Shown: positions 26,330 through 34,864 of the stretch, one piece after another
How positions within the stretch are numbered: the first letter of the stretch is position 1
How the letters are laid out: every line of letters begins with the position of its first letter
Source: Oerskovia flava
GTDB lineage: Bacteria > Actinomycetota > Actinomycetes > Actinomycetales > Cellulomonadaceae
Length of the DNA stretch: 64,000 bases
Assembly (NCBI RefSeq): GCF_026163685.1
Contig: NZ_JAOXSR010000007.1
Span: forward strand, 124,001-188,000
Direction: 5' to 3'
Notes under the pieces: generated by a model
What the model saw: the letters and a program-made list of their open reading frames with translations, nothing else
The model's database searches: none
Told to the model about the DNA's origin: nothing
Program-made: the position numbers and the translations under genes

Positions 26330-27198
26330 GCGACGGCCTGACGGCTCGTGGTGCCACGGATCTCGAGGGTGCAGCACTTGGCGCCGCCGCCGCCGAGCAG
26401 CAGCTCGGAGGTGTCGACGCCGACCGGTGCGTAGCCGCGCTCGCTCAGCGCGTCCGCGAGGTGGGTGGCGCGCGGGTTCATGACGACGTGCACGCCGTCG
26501 CTCACGGCGTTGAGACCGAGGACGACGGCGTCCTCCTCGTGCGCGAGGTGCGCGTCGGGAAAGCGCTCGGCGAGGACCTCGCGGGACTCGGGGGAGAAGG
26601 CCGGCGGGTAGTAGGCGACGTCGACGCCGATGCCGGTCGCGGCGTCGGGCAGGAAGGTCCTGCCGTCGTTGCCGCGCAGCACCACGAGCGCGGTGTCGAG
26701 GTGGTAGAAGCGGGGGTCCACGAGCTCGAGGCTGACGACCTCGCGGCCCCAGAGCGTCGAGGCCTCGGTGTGCGCGGTGCGCTCGGTGCGGAAGCCGGTC
26801 CCGGCGAGGACGACGTCGCCTGCGACGAGGAGGTCACCCTCGCCCTCGTTGACGTGGTCGGCCTGGTGCGTGACGTACCCGTGGTCGGCGAACCACTTGA
26901 GGTAGGCGGGGCCCTCGGCCGCGCGCTCGGCGTGGCGGAACAGCGCCGAGTAGACGAGCCCGTCGACCACGGTGGCACCGTTGGCGGCGTACACCATGTC
27001 GGGCAGGCCAGGCTCCGGCTCGATGGTCTCGACCGTGTGCCCGAGCTCGAGGTAGGTGTCGCGCAGCCGTTCCCACTGGGAGACCGCGAGCGCGGTGTCG
27101 ACCGGGCGGGAGCGGTCCATCCACGGGTTGATCTCGTAGCTGACGGTGAAGTACGTGGGCCGGCACATCAGGTAGTGCCGGGCGGAGCCTTCGAGCAT
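26326..27198 (-). CDS. DDAH/arginine-dihydrolase family guanidine hydrolase
   Basis: A 290-residue member of the amidinotransferase/DDAH fold. The catalytic triad region is visible: His166 in RFYHLDTALVVL and a nucleophilic Cys at 275 or 276 in GGGGAKCCTLEI, with acidic residues in NEGEGDLLVAGD. The family hydrolyses dimethylarginine or arginine at the guanidinium carbon. Coupling to rocD argues for arginine breakdown toward ornithine or citrulline, perhaps as an arginine dihydrolase. ATG 27198 was selected because GAGGAGAC lies 5 nt upstream and homology starts there. Substrate cannot be settled by sequence alone. Confidence 0.88.
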   Translation of the reverse strand: MLEGSARHYLMCRPTYFTVSYEINPWMDRSRPVDTALAVSQWERLRDTYLELGHTVETIEPEPGLPDMVYAANGATVVDGLVYSALFRHAERAAEGPAYLKWFADHGYVTHQADHVNEGEGDLLVAGDVVLAGTGFRTERTAHTEASTLWGREVVSLELVDPRFYHLDTALVVLRGNDGRTFLPDAATGIGVDVAYYPPAFSPESREVLAERFPDAHLAHEEDAVVLGLNAVSDGVHVVMNPRATHLADALSERGYAPVGVDTSELLLGGGGAKCCTLEIRGTTSRQAVA

Positions 27199-27305
27199 CG
27201 GCGTCTCCTCGGTCGCGGTGCGGTCCCGGGGTGTGGACCGCCCTTCTGGCCAGGGTACGGCCGCCACGCCGGTCTCGGGGCGGTCGACACGGCACTCACG
27301 AAGGG

Positions 27306-27342
27306 TTGACGTCGATACACTAGCGATATATCGTTACTGCAT
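27306..27342 (+). promoter_or_regulatory. PadR promoter with overlapping palindromic operator
   Basis: TTGACG (27306-27311), 17 nt, TATCGT (27329-27334). The -10 lies in the palindrome TAGCGATA-TATCGTTA (27321-27336), itself the centre of a 30-bp imperfect palindrome 27313-27342 in which 12 of 15 positions per half match. This is the size and shape of PadR sites and implies autorepression. The same core AGCGATA appears in the second PadR promoter near 32650. Confidence 0.65.
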
Positions 27343-27398
27343 CGACGAGGTGATCACTCCCCGCCGGTCCACCCTCTTCCGCATCCCAGGAGAACCCC

Positions 27399-28184
27399 AT
27401 GAAGCGCCACCACACGCACCAGCAGCACCCGTTCGCCCGACCGGTCGCCTCCGGCGACCAGGGCCGTCCTCGCCGCCGTCGCGGTGACTTCCCGGACCTC
27501 GACGACACCGGCTCCTTCCGTGAGGGCAGGTCCCACCATGGCGGGCACGGTGGTCCCGACGGTCCTGGTGGCCGCGGGCACCGTGGCCCCGGCGAGGGCC
27601 GCCACGGACCGCGGGGTCGCCGTCGTGGCGGGCGCGCCGGCCGCGGCGACGTCCGCGCCGCCGTCCTGCTCCTGCTGGTGGACGAGCCCATGCACGGCTA
27701 CCAGCTCATCCAGGAGATCGAGAACCGCAGCGAGGGGACCTGGCGACCGAGCCCCGGCGCCGTGTACCCCGCGCTCGCCCTGCTCGAGGACGAGGGGCTC
27801 GTGCGGCTCGACGCCGAGGGTGGGCGCAAGCTCGCCAGCCTCACCGAGGAGGGTCGCACCTACGTGACCGAGCACGCCGCCGAGCTCGGCGACCCGTGGC
27901 GCGACGTCGCCGGCGGGTCCCGTCCGCAGCGCGAGCTGCGCGGGAAGGTCGAGGCCGTGGCCGCGGCGGCCGTGCAGGTCGCCCGGACCGGCAGCGACGC
28001 CCAGGCGCGCGCGGCGCTCGACGTCCTCGAGCGCACCCGCCGCGAGCTCTACCTGGTCCTCGCAGGTCCGCTCGACGGACCGGTCGACGGACCGGTCGAC
28101 GGACCGGTCGACGGACCGGTCGACGGACCCGGCGACGGGTCCGCTGACGGGCCGGGCGCGGAGCCCGGGGCCTCGCAGGGCTAG
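27399..28184 (+). CDS. PadR-family regulator with unusual low-complexity tails
   Basis: A 261-residue protein whose central 95 residues are a PadR winged helix: VRAAVLLLLVDEPMHGYQLI, EGTWRPSPGAVYPALALLED and GGRKLASLTEEG. The first 80 residues are rich in His, Gly, Arg and Pro and look disordered. The end consists of a DGPV tetrapeptide repeat encoded by a 12-bp tandem repeat. AGGAGA precedes ATG 27399. A palindrome covers its promoter. No membrane or exporter partner is adjacent on this strand, so its targets beyond itself are unclear. The tails make it about twice the usual PadR length. Confidence 0.88.
   Translation: MKRHHTHQQHPFARPVASGDQGRPRRRRGDFPDLDDTGSFREGRSHHGGHGGPDGPGGRGHRGPGEGRHGPRGRRRGGRAGRGDVRAAVLLLLVDEPMHGYQLIQEIENRSEGTWRPSPGAVYPALALLEDEGLVRLDAEGGRKLASLTEEGRTYVTEHAAELGDPWRDVAGGSRPQRELRGKVEAVAAAAVQVARTGSDAQARAALDVLERTRRELYLVLAGPLDGPVDGPVDGPVDGPVDGPGDGSADGPGAEPGASQG
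28080..28128 (+). repeat. 12-bp tandem repeat inside the PadR gene
   Basis: The unit CCGGTCGACGGA is repeated four times in perfect copies with decayed copies on both sides. It is in frame and encodes DGPV repeats. Each unit contains the palindromes ACCGGT and GTCGAC. Copy number is likely to vary between strains without breaking the frame. Confidence 0.9.
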
Positions 28185-28696
28185 GGCGTCGCGCCGTGGC
28201 GGATCAGCCGCCCCAGGCGCCCGAGCGACGCCCGCATCATCTGACGCAGCAGCGCGTCGACCACGGGGCCGGTGACCGTTCGCGGCACCGGTCCTGCCAT
28301 GTGCACGTCCTCCCACCACACGACCCGGCTGCGGCCGGCGTCGAGCGGCCACACCTCGAAGCCCGCGTCGCCGAGCAGCGCGGGCCCGAGCTTGCGCACG
28401 CGGGTCGTTCCGGGCCGCACCCCCTGCGGCGGGGTGCACTCCTCGACCCGCATCCGGTCCGGGAAACCGGGCGCTCCCCGGAGCGCGAACGGCCCCGACA
28501 CCATCGTGAACTCCTGCCCGACGGCGGGCAGCCCACCCTCGTGCGCACCCTCGTGCTCGGCCCGGGTCAGCGGGATCCAGCGGGGGTGCGTCGCCGTGTC
28601 CGCGACCCAGGCGAAGGCCACCGAGGCGTCCACGGGGAACGTGCGGGAGACCTCGACGCGCCGCCGCTCGTCCGCGGCCGCCGACGAGCCGCTCAC
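28181..28696 (-). CDS. SRPBCC (polyketide cyclase/START-like) family protein
   Basis: A 171-residue cytosolic protein with the helix-grip fold. The opening VEVSRTFPVDASVAFAWVAD followed by PRWIPLTRAEHEG is typical, as is the late SRVVWWEDVHMAGPVP. These proteins bind hydrophobic ligands, and the exact role is not predictable. GTG 28696 overlaps the stop of the upstream EcsC-like gene (GTGA), so the two are co-translated. Its 3' end overlaps the PadR gene end by four bases in convergent orientation. Confidence 0.82.
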   Translation of the reverse strand: MSGSSAAADERRRVEVSRTFPVDASVAFAWVADTATHPRWIPLTRAEHEGAHEGGLPAVGQEFTMVSGPFALRGAPGFPDRMRVEECTPPQGVRPGTTRVRKLGPALLGDAGFEVWPLDAGRSRVVWWEDVHMAGPVPRTVTGPVVDALLRQMMRASLGRLGRLIRHGATP

Positions 28697-29613
28697 CGGC
28701 GTCCGAACGGCAGGAGGCGGCGCCGACGGCGCCGTGCGTCGTCCCGGGGCGCGTCGTCGGGCTGGTCCGTCACAACCCGGACCGCGTCGCCCCGGTCCTC
28801 GTCGGGCAGCGGTACGAGCGTGGGACGTGCCTGCGGGTCGGCGGACTCCACGACCTCGAGGAGGCGACCGAACGCCGACGGCGGAGGGCCGAAGGCCCGC
28901 CGCGACTGCCCGATCACACCGTGACCCAGCGCCCGCGCACCGGCGACCCCGACGATCGCGCCCACCCCGAACGGCACGAGCCGGCCGAGCGCGAGCCCAC
29001 CCTGCTTCGCGAGCTGCGTACGCAGGAAGCGGTTCGCCAGCGCCTTGTTGACCTTGACGATCGTGCCGGACGGCATGCTCGTCAGCATGACCTTGCCCCA
29101 GGCGAACGAGGACCCGCCCACGGCCCGCTCGACGTCGCGCGCGCCCTTCTCGCCGAGGACCGAGGCGAGGAGCAGCGCCCGGCGTCTTTCCACGTCGTCC
29201 ACCGCGATCCCGTGGACGTCCGCGACCGCGAGCGAGAACGCCGCCGACGAGGCGAAGAACGTCGCGACGTCACCCGACGTGAGCGCGATACCGACCCCGG
29301 TCCCGACCGCAGGGAACGCGGCCGCCGTGCCCACCGCGCCACCGGCCGCGGCCACGACCAGCAGGTACTCCCGCTCGAGGAGGTGCACGATCCCGGCCGG
29401 GCTCGTTTCAGGGTTGCGCCGGCGCAGGGAGTCCACGTGCGCGCGGATCGCCGTCGACGGGATGGTCACGGCCTTGTCCAGGGCGGCGTCGAGCAGCGGT
29501 GTCGCCCGGTAGGACGTCCAGTCCGTCCGGGACGGTGCGTCCGTCGGGTCTGTCGTCGCCGGGACGGCCGGGTCCCGGCGGGCGACGTCCCTCGACTTCT
29601 TCGCTGCGCTCAC
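28693..29613 (-). CDS. EcsC-like membrane-associated protein of unknown function
   Basis: A 306-residue protein. The Gly/Ala-rich hydrophobic stretch [20 protein letters not shown] and the following [11 protein letters not shown] resemble EcsC-family proteins. A second hydrophobic segment lies near residues 205-230. N- and C-terminal tails are charged, the latter ending in an Arg-rich run. GTG 29613 was chosen because the upstream frame is low complexity. It is coupled to the SRPBCC gene. Function is unknown, and the family call is tentative. Confidence 0.6.
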   Translation of the reverse strand: MSAAKKSRDVARRDPAVPATTDPTDAPSRTDWTSYRATPLLDAALDKAVTIPSTAIRAHVDSLRRRNPETSPAGIVHLLEREYLLVVAAAGGAVGTAAAFPAVGTGVGIALTSGDVATFFASSAAFSLAVADVHGIAVDDVERRRALLLASVLGEKGARDVERAVGGSSFAWGKVMLTSMPSGTIVKVNKALANRFLRTQLAKQGGLALGRLVPFGVGAIVGVAGARALGHGVIGQSRRAFGPPPSAFGRLLEVVESADPQARPTLVPLPDEDRGDAVRVVTDQPDDAPRDDARRRRRRLLPFGRR

Positions 29614-29662
29614 GTGCCTCGCCTCCGCTCGATCGGGTGCTCTCGCCGGCTCGTCCCTGGGG

Positions 29663-30169
29663 CTAGACCTCGCGTCCCGAGCCCTCCGGCTGGAAGAGGG
29701 TCTCCACTGTGGCACCGTTCTTGATCGTTCGCCCGACGGTGCACGTCTTGTCGATCGCGCGCTCCGCGACCGTGAGCAACCGCTCGCGCGCCTCGTCGTC
29801 GAGCGGCGACAGGTCGATGTCGAAGTGCTCCGTGATGACGGGGTAGCGGTCCTCCTCGAGGTCCTTGACGCCCTCGACGCGGATCGTCACCGCGTAGTCG
29901 TCGCCGAGCCGTCGTGCGAACGTGCGGTCGCTGCTCATGCCCGCGCACGCCGCGAGGGCGATCTTCAGCAGCTCTCCCGGCGTGAAGACGGCGCCGGCGC
30001 TCGCCGGACCGATCGACACGCTCGCGCCGCGCGCGGAGTGGCCGGTGTACGTGCGGATCCCCGTGCGCTCGACCCACAGCGCGTCGGTCGGTGCCGGCGA
30101 CGACGGGGCGATCGCCTCGTCGTCGGGCTGGCTGGCGGACGTGTCGGTGGAGGGCGTGGTCTGGGTCAT
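29663..30169 (-). CDS. OsmC/Ohr-family peroxide-detoxifying protein
   Basis: A 168-residue protein with the OsmC fold. The two redox cysteines are present in [14 protein letters not shown] and [13 protein letters not shown], with the conserved [11 protein letters not shown] before the first. Members reduce organic hydroperoxides with the two cysteines. ATG 30169 was used because residues upstream are unrelated. Residues 1-30 are a Ser/Thr/Asp-rich extension. It stands alone between an EcsC-like gene and a VOC gene, all on the minus strand, in a small stress-protein neighbourhood. Confidence 0.88.
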   Translation of the reverse strand: MTQTTPSTDTSASQPDDEAIAPSSPAPTDALWVERTGIRTYTGHSARGASVSIGPASAGAVFTPGELLKIALAACAGMSSDRTFARRLGDDYAVTIRVEGVKDLEEDRYPVITEHFDIDLSPLDDEARERLLTVAERAIDKTCTVGRTIKNGATVETLFQPEGSGREV

Positions 30170-30226
30170 GGACACGATCTTCCCACCCGCGGCCACCCGT
30201 GGCACCGTGGTCCAGGTCTGTGGACC

Positions 30227-31003
30227 TCAGGTCCGGGCGACGGGCGTGATGACCGAGAAGGTGGCCCCCAGCGGGTCGGCGACGACCGCGACGCGGCCGT
30301 GCGCACTGTCGAGAGGGCCCTGCAGGACCGAGCCGCCGAGCGCGACGACCCGCTCGGCGGCGGCGTCCGCGTCCTCGACGCCGAAGTAGACGCCCCAGTA
30401 CGACGGGATGCCCTCGGGCAGCACCGTCGACGCGTCCATGAGGCCCGCGAGCTCCTGGCCGCCCGACTCCTGCACCAGGTACCGGAACCCCGGGGCGTCG
30501 CTCTCGACGCGCGTGGTCCAGCCCATGACGCCCTCGTAGAACGGCAGCGCCGCGTCGATGTCGCGCGTGAGCAGCTCGTGCCACACGGGGGTGCCCGGCT
30601 CGTCGGCGACCTCGAACCCCGCCATGCCCGCCGGCTCCCACAGCCCGACCGCCGCACCCGACGGGTCGCCGACCATCGCCATGACACCCTGCCCCGGGAT
30701 CGCCATGGCGTCCACCATGACCTCCGCCCCGGCCGCGCGCGCCCGCGCGAGGGTGTCCGCGACGTCGGGCGCGTACAGGTAGACCGACCACACGACCGGC
30801 TGGCCTTCGGCCATCAGCGGACCGAGGCCCGCGACAGCCGCGCCGCGGTGGGTCAGTACACCGTAGTGGCCGAACTCCTCGCCGAAGTCCCGGAACTCCC
30901 AGCCGAAGAGCTCGCCGTAGAACGCGACGCTCCGTGGGACGTCGGACGTCCCGAGGTCGTTCCAGATCGGTGCTCCCGGAGGCATGGTGGCTCGTGCAGG
31001 CAT
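30227..31003 (-). CDS. Two-domain VOC (glyoxalase/bleomycin-resistance-like) protein
   Basis: A 258-residue protein with two vicinal-oxygen-chelate modules (residues about 8-125 and 140-255). Repeats are recognisable as [20 protein letters not shown] and [20 protein letters not shown], each ending in a [13 protein letters not shown] or [11 protein letters not shown] segment. The family includes glyoxalases, ring-cleaving dioxygenases and antibiotic-binding proteins. This subgroup resembles hydroxylases and putative hydrolases of unknown substrate. GAGGAG precedes ATG 31003. It is divergent from thyA. Confidence 0.85.
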   Translation of the reverse strand: MPARATMPPGAPIWNDLGTSDVPRSVAFYGELFGWEFRDFGEEFGHYGVLTHRGAAVAGLGPLMAEGQPVVWSVYLYAPDVADTLARARAAGAEVMVDAMAIPGQGVMAMVGDPSGAAVGLWEPAGMAGFEVADEPGTPVWHELLTRDIDAALPFYEGVMGWTTRVESDAPGFRYLVQESGGQELAGLMDASTVLPEGIPSYWGVYFGVEDADAAAERVVALGGSVLQGPLDSAHGRVAVVADPLGATFSVITPVART

Positions 31004-31138
31004 CGTCAGCTCCTCGCCGTGCGTGCCGCCGCCGTCCGCGGCGACCCGGGGACGGCCGCCCCGGTCCCTCGACCATCCCACCACCGGGCCGCCCACCGCG
31101 ACCCCTTCGGGAGGGTGATCGTGCCTAGACTGGCGACC

Positions 31139-31957
31139 GTGGCCACCGACTCACCGTCCGACATCCCGACCCCGTACGAGGACCTCCTGCGCGACGTCCT
31201 GGAGAACGGGAGACCGAAGGGCGACCGGACGGGGACGGGCACCCGCAGCGTGTTCGGCCGCCAGATCCGCTTCGACCTGTCGCAGGGGTTCCCGCTCGTC
31301 ACGACCAAGCGCGTGCACCTGAGGTCGATCGCGTACGAGCTGCTGTGGTTCCTGCGCGGCGACGCGAACGTGCGCTGGCTGCAGGAGCGCGGCGTGAGCA
31401 TCTGGGACGAGTGGGCGGACGCCGACGGCGGGCTCGGCCCGGTCTACGGGGTGCAGTGGCGGTCGTGGCCGACGCCGGACGGGCGGCACGTCGACCAGGT
31501 CGCGCAGGTCATCGAGCAGATCCGGTCGAACCCGGACTCGCGCCGGCACATCGTCTCGGCGTGGAACGTCGCCGAGCTGGAGAACATGGCCCTGCCGCCG
31601 TGCCACGCGTTCTTCCAGTTCTACGTCGCCGACGGCAAGCTGTCGTGCCAGCTCTACCAGCGCTCGGCGGACCTGTTCCTCGGCGTGCCGTTCAACATCG
31701 CCTCGTACGCGCTGCTCGTCCACATGGTCGCGGCGCAGACCGGGCTCGAGGTGGGCGACTTCGTCTGGACGGGCGGCGACGTCCACATCTACGACAACCA
31801 CGTCGAGCAGGTGCGCGAGCAGCTCACCCGCGCGCCCTACCCGTACCCGACGCTGCGCCTCGCACAGCGCGGCTCGATCGACGAGTACGAGTACGAGGAC
31901 ATCGAGGTCGTCGACTACCAGCACCACCCGACGATCAAGGCCCCGATCGCCGTATGA
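31139..31957 (+). CDS. thyA: Thymidylate synthase
   Basis: A 272-residue cytosolic enzyme that methylates dUMP to dTMP using methylene-tetrahydrofolate. Present are [15 protein letters not shown], the phosphate Arg in [12 protein letters not shown], the catalytic Cys155 in [12 protein letters not shown], and the dUMP-binding [23 protein letters not shown] 31139 is 7 nt after a TAGACT box, which suits a leaderless start. GTG 31121 behind GGGAGG is the alternative and adds six residues. folA follows, so dihydrofolate made here can be reduced by its neighbour. A structured spacer separates the two genes. Confidence 0.95.
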   Translation: MATDSPSDIPTPYEDLLRDVLENGRPKGDRTGTGTRSVFGRQIRFDLSQGFPLVTTKRVHLRSIAYELLWFLRGDANVRWLQERGVSIWDEWADADGGLGPVYGVQWRSWPTPDGRHVDQVAQVIEQIRSNPDSRRHIVSAWNVAELENMALPPCHAFFQFYVADGKLSCQLYQRSADLFLGVPFNIASYALLVHMVAAQTGLEVGDFVWTGGDVHIYDNHVEQVREQLTRAPYPYPTLRLAQRGSIDEYEYEDIEVVDYQHHPTIKAPIAV

Positions 31958-31974
31958 CCACCCCCGGTACACGT

Positions 31975-32030
31975 GTGGGCGGGACGGTGGCGGGTATCAG
32001 GGGCTCGATTGTCGCCATGATCCCGCCCAC
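31975..32030 (+). other. Structured thyA-folA intercistronic hairpin
   Basis: GTGGGCGGGA (31975-31984) is perfectly complementary to TCCCGCCCAC (32021-32030). After a small internal bulge, TGGCG near 31988 also pairs with CGCCA near 32014, leaving a loop of about 20 nt. The structure ends 22 bases before the folA start. It could act as a partial terminator, a processing site or a regulator of folA translation. None of these is shown by sequence alone. Confidence 0.55.
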
Positions 32031-32051
32031 AGCGGGTCGGGGGTGGGTGGC

Positions 32052-32585
32052 GTGATCGGGGTCGTCTGGGCGCAGGCGCGCGACGGTGCCGGGCGGCCCG
32101 TCATCGGGGCGGGCGGGACCATGCCGTGGCACCTGCCCGAGGACCTCGCGCACTTCCGCCGCCTCACGTCGGGCCACCCCGTCGTCATGGGCCGGCGCAC
32201 CTGGGACTCGCTCCCGCCGAGGTTCCGGCCGCTGCCCGGCCGGACGAACGTCGTCGTCACCCGCCAGGCCGGATGGGTGCCCGACGCCGGCCCCGCACCG
32301 ACGCAGAGCGCCGTACCCGTCGTCGTGGCCGGGTCGGTCGACGTGGCGCTCGCCCGCGCCGAGGAGTCCGCCGCGCACGGCGAGGTCTGGGTCGTCGGCG
32401 GGGCGCAGGTCTACGCCGCGACGCTCGCACTGGCGGACCGGTGCGTCGTGACCGAGATCGACGCGGTGGTCGAGGGTGACACGTTCGCACCGCACGTGCC
32501 GGACGGGTGGAGCGCGGACGCGGGGGAGTGGGCGACGTCGTCCACCGGGCTGCGGTACCGGGTCGTCACCCACCACCGGGACTGA
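32052..32585 (+). CDS. folA: Dihydrofolate reductase
   Basis: A 177-residue enzyme reducing dihydrofolate with NADPH. The N-terminus MIGVVWAQARDG, then GGTMPWHLPEDLAHFRRLT (acidic catalytic residue in the LPED segment), VVMGRRTWDSLP, VVVTRQ and WVVGGAQVYAATL are all classical. GTG 32052 aligns with the start of the mycobacterial enzyme. GTG 32043 would add three residues. It lies 94 bases after thyA on the same strand. An eight-residue insertion follows Asp in the first loop (DGAGRPVIGAGG), longer than usual. Function is not in doubt. Confidence 0.95.
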   Translation: MIGVVWAQARDGAGRPVIGAGGTMPWHLPEDLAHFRRLTSGHPVVMGRRTWDSLPPRFRPLPGRTNVVVTRQAGWVPDAGPAPTQSAVPVVVAGSVDVALARAEESAAHGEVWVVGGAQVYAATLALADRCVVTEIDAVVEGDTFAPHVPDGWSADAGEWATSSTGLRYRVVTHHRD

Positions 32586-32630
32586 CCCGGCCGGCCTCCG
32601 GGGCGCACGGCATCCGCGCGTCCCGCTAGG

Positions 32631-32659
32631 TTGACGCGCTATCTAGTCAGCGATAGGTT
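32631..32659 (+). promoter_or_regulatory. Promoter and operator of the second PadR gene
   Basis: TTGACG (32631-32636), exactly 17 nt, TAGGTT (32654-32659). The spacer contains CTATC-tagtcagc-GATAG (32639-32656), an inverted repeat that overlaps the -10. GTG 32666 follows the -10 by 6 nt, so the message is probably leaderless. A PadR dimer on the repeat would block the promoter. Confidence 0.7.
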
Positions 32660-32665
32660 CTAGTG

Positions 32666-33034
32666 GTGGACGACGACAACTGGCCCCCGGAGTGGCTGCG
32701 CGGTGTGCTGTCCGTCTGCGTGCTGCGTGTGCTCGCCGACGGCACCACCTACGGCTACGCGATCGCCGCGGCGCTCGCGGACCGCGGCCTCGGACCGCTC
32801 AAGGGCGGCACGCTCTACCCGCTGCTCAAGCGCCTGGAGGAGGCGGGCTGGGTCGTCACCGAGTGGCGCGCCGGGGACGGCGGTCCGGGGCGCAAGTACT
32901 ACGCGCTGACCGCGGCCGGCGAGGTCGAGCTGGCGCGGTCGGCCGCCCTCTGGGAGCAGTTCACCACCATGACGCGGACGATCATCGCGGACGGCGCGAC
33001 GCGCCCGTCGCAGACCGAGGAGGAGCTCGTATGA
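32666..33034 (+). CDS. PadR-family transcriptional regulator
   Basis: A 122-residue winged-helix regulator of the compact PadR-s2 type. LPEW-like opening WLRGVLSVCVLRVLADG is followed by TTYGYAIAAALADRGLGPLK, GGTLYPLLKRLEEAGWV and RKYYALTAAGEVEL. GTG 32666 is preferred over GTG 32663 because of its 6-nt distance from the -10 box. It overlaps the next gene by four bases (ATGA at 33031), a pairing of PadR with a HAAS-type membrane protein that is widespread in Gram-positive bacteria and usually controls an envelope stress or transport response. Confidence 0.92.
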   Translation: MDDDNWPPEWLRGVLSVCVLRVLADGTTYGYAIAAALADRGLGPLKGGTLYPLLKRLEEAGWVVTEWRAGDGGPGRKYYALTAAGEVELARSAALWEQFTTMTRTIIADGATRPSQTEEELV

Positions 33035-33819
33035 GCAGCACGACCCGCCGGCGGAGCGAGCGCCGGTACGCACTGGAGCGCGAGCTCGCCCCGCACGTGG
33101 ACCCGGCCTGGACCGAGGCGGTGCTGCTGGAGCTGCGCATCCAAGGAGTGTCCGGCACGCACGTCGGCGAGGCGATCCGGGAGGTCGAGTCCCACTGCGC
33201 GGAGAGCGGGCAGAGCGCCGACGAGGCATTCGGCGACCCGGTCGGCTACGCCCGGAGCCTCGGCCTGCCGCACAGCCCGGCGCAGAGCTCCGCCGCGACC
33301 GTCCGCGCCGTGCTGCCGACGCTCGTCCAGCTCGCGGGCATGTTCCTCGTGCTGTGGACCGTGCCCGCCCTCGCCGCGGGCGACGCCGTGACCATCACGC
33401 TCGGGCACGTGCTCGCGGTCGTCGTCCTCGTCGCCGTCAACGTCGCGCTGGCCCGGTGGCCCGAGCCCGTCCTGCGCGCGGTCGTGCGCCGCCCCGTCCT
33501 GGCCGCGCTGGCGATCGGCGGCGGCATCACCGCGATCGTCGTGCCGCTGCTGCTCCTGCAGGCCGGGCTCTTCTCGGTCCCCGCCGCGGCCGCTGGCTGC
33601 CTCGGGCTCGTCCTGCTCGCGGTCGGGGTGGCCGTCGAGCTGTCGAAGGGTCGGCGGGCCGAGAGCCAGGACCCCGTGCTCTGGCCGCTCCAGGACGAGG
33701 AGTCCGCCGAGCGGCGGCGGCACGAGTCCCGGCGCGTCGGGCTGCTCGGTGTCCTGCTCGTCCCCGCCTGGACGGTCGTCGTCGGCGCGCTGCTCTGGTG
33801 GATCACGAGCGCCGCCTGA
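33031..33819 (+). CDS. HAAS-domain membrane protein (PadR partner)
   Basis: A 262-residue protein: residues 1-75 form a soluble helical region resembling HAAS/DUF1700 domains (EAIREVESHCAESGQSADEA then FGDPVGYARSLGLP), followed by about five transmembrane helices (residues about 85-260). The charged loop near 205-235 is probably cytoplasmic. It is co-translated with the PadR regulator by an ATGA overlap. Such partners are thought to transmit a membrane or antibiotic signal to PadR. The details are not known. Confidence 0.78.
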   Translation: MSSTTRRRSERRYALERELAPHVDPAWTEAVLLELRIQGVSGTHVGEAIREVESHCAESGQSADEAFGDPVGYARSLGLPHSPAQSSAATVRAVLPTLVQLAGMFLVLWTVPALAAGDAVTITLGHVLAVVVLVAVNVALARWPEPVLRAVVRRPVLAALAIGGGITAIVVPLLLLQAGLFSVPAAAAGCLGLVLLAVGVAVELSKGRRAESQDPVLWPLQDEESAERRRHESRRVGLLGVLLVPAWTVVVGALLWWITSAA

Positions 33820-33850
33820 CGCCGCGACGACGCCGCACGGGCCGGGCGGG

Positions 33851-34606
33851 TCAGACGGTCTCGATGGGCTCGAGCCGGGTCGTGCCGGCGGGCTGGGGTT
33901 CCTCGAGGGTCTCGACACCCGGCCGGGGGGAGAGGAGCCGGGCGACCGCGGCGTCGAGGTGGCTCGTCAGCGCCGCGACGAGGCCGTCCTCGTCCCGCGC
34001 CTCGAGGAGGTCGACGAGCGTCGCGTGGGTCTCGGGGGAGTCCTTGCGCACGACGTACTCGTCGCTCACGGTGTAGCTGGCGATGCGCACCTCGACGATG
34101 AGGGACGACATGTAGCGGCGCAGGTAGGGATTGCCGCTCGCGGACACCAGCGTCCAGTGCAGGGTGAGGTCGGCGTCCCCGATCCGTCGCGCGTCCTGCG
34201 TGCGGCCGGCCTCGACGAGCGCGTCGTACGCCGCCCGGACGGTCGCGATCGCGGCGTCGGTGCCGTGGCGGACGAGCAGCCGCGCCGCGTGCGTCTCGAC
34301 GGCCAGGCGCGCGGCGTACAGCGCCGGCACCTTCTCCGGGCCGATGCGCACGACGCTCAGGCCACGCCCCGGGGTCGAGGCCAGCAGCCCTTCCTGGACG
34401 AGCCGCTGGGCGGCCTCGCGCAGCGGACCCCGGCTGACGCCGAGCTGTCCGGCGATCTCGATCTCGCGGATCGGTGAACCCACCCGCAGCGCACCGGAGT
34501 AGATCGCGTTCCGCAGCTCGACGGTGATGAGGTCCACCGTCGAGGGCCGGGTCACCGGCGACATCAGAGGGGGCGCACCGAGCGGCGCCCGAGAGGTCGA
34601 GGGCAT
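33851..34606 (-). CDS. GntR/FadR-subfamily (FCD) transcriptional regulator
   Basis: A 251-residue regulator. The DNA-binding domain shows IREIEIAGQLGVSRGPLREA then AQRLVQEGLL. The FCD ligand domain follows with the expected metal-site Asp/His pattern in DADLTLHWTLVSASGNPYL and SPETHATLVDLLEARD. AAAGGAGAG precedes ATG 34606. It is divergent from the ectoine importer genes, and a GATTGT-AG-ACAATC palindrome lies in the shared region, so it probably regulates import in response to an ectoine-related effector. This is by position only. The last 20 residues are Pro/Glu-rich. Confidence 0.9.
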   Translation of the reverse strand: MPSTSRAPLGAPPLMSPVTRPSTVDLITVELRNAIYSGALRVGSPIREIEIAGQLGVSRGPLREAAQRLVQEGLLASTPGRGLSVVRIGPEKVPALYAARLAVETHAARLLVRHGTDAAIATVRAAYDALVEAGRTQDARRIGDADLTLHWTLVSASGNPYLRRYMSSLIVEVRIASYTVSDEYVVRKDSPETHATLVDLLEARDEDGLVAALTSHLDAAVARLLSPRPGVETLEEPQPAGTTRLEPIETV

Positions 34607-34864
34607 CGACTCTCCTTTCGATTCGGTCACGATCTGCGTCCTATCATCCCTGCTCCACCGGCCGGGGGCGGCCGCACGACGCGCGGGCGGCCGGGTGGGT
34701 CCGTCGCGCCCGGCGCCCGTCCCCGGGTTGCCGCGCGGGGCCGGGAGGCCCCCCAGATCCCGCACGATCCCGCGGTCCGTCGGTCGCGGCACCGACGGAC
34801 GGGACGACACGGGAGCCGTGCGCCGGTGACCGCGGCGGCCACCAGCGGGAGAACCCGTCGTCGA
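34607..34864. other. Divergent regulatory gap, GntR side
   Basis: About 260 bases between the GntR start and the operator cluster. It contains G+C-rich sequence with open frames of poor quality on both strands. No gene is supported. It must hold the GntR promoter, but no hexamer pair stands out. Confidence 0.4.

Noticed and set aside
28080-28128. 12-bp repeats in the PadR gene as a CRISPR-like array
   Set aside because: Units are contiguous with no spacers and stay in the reading frame. It is a coding minisatellite.
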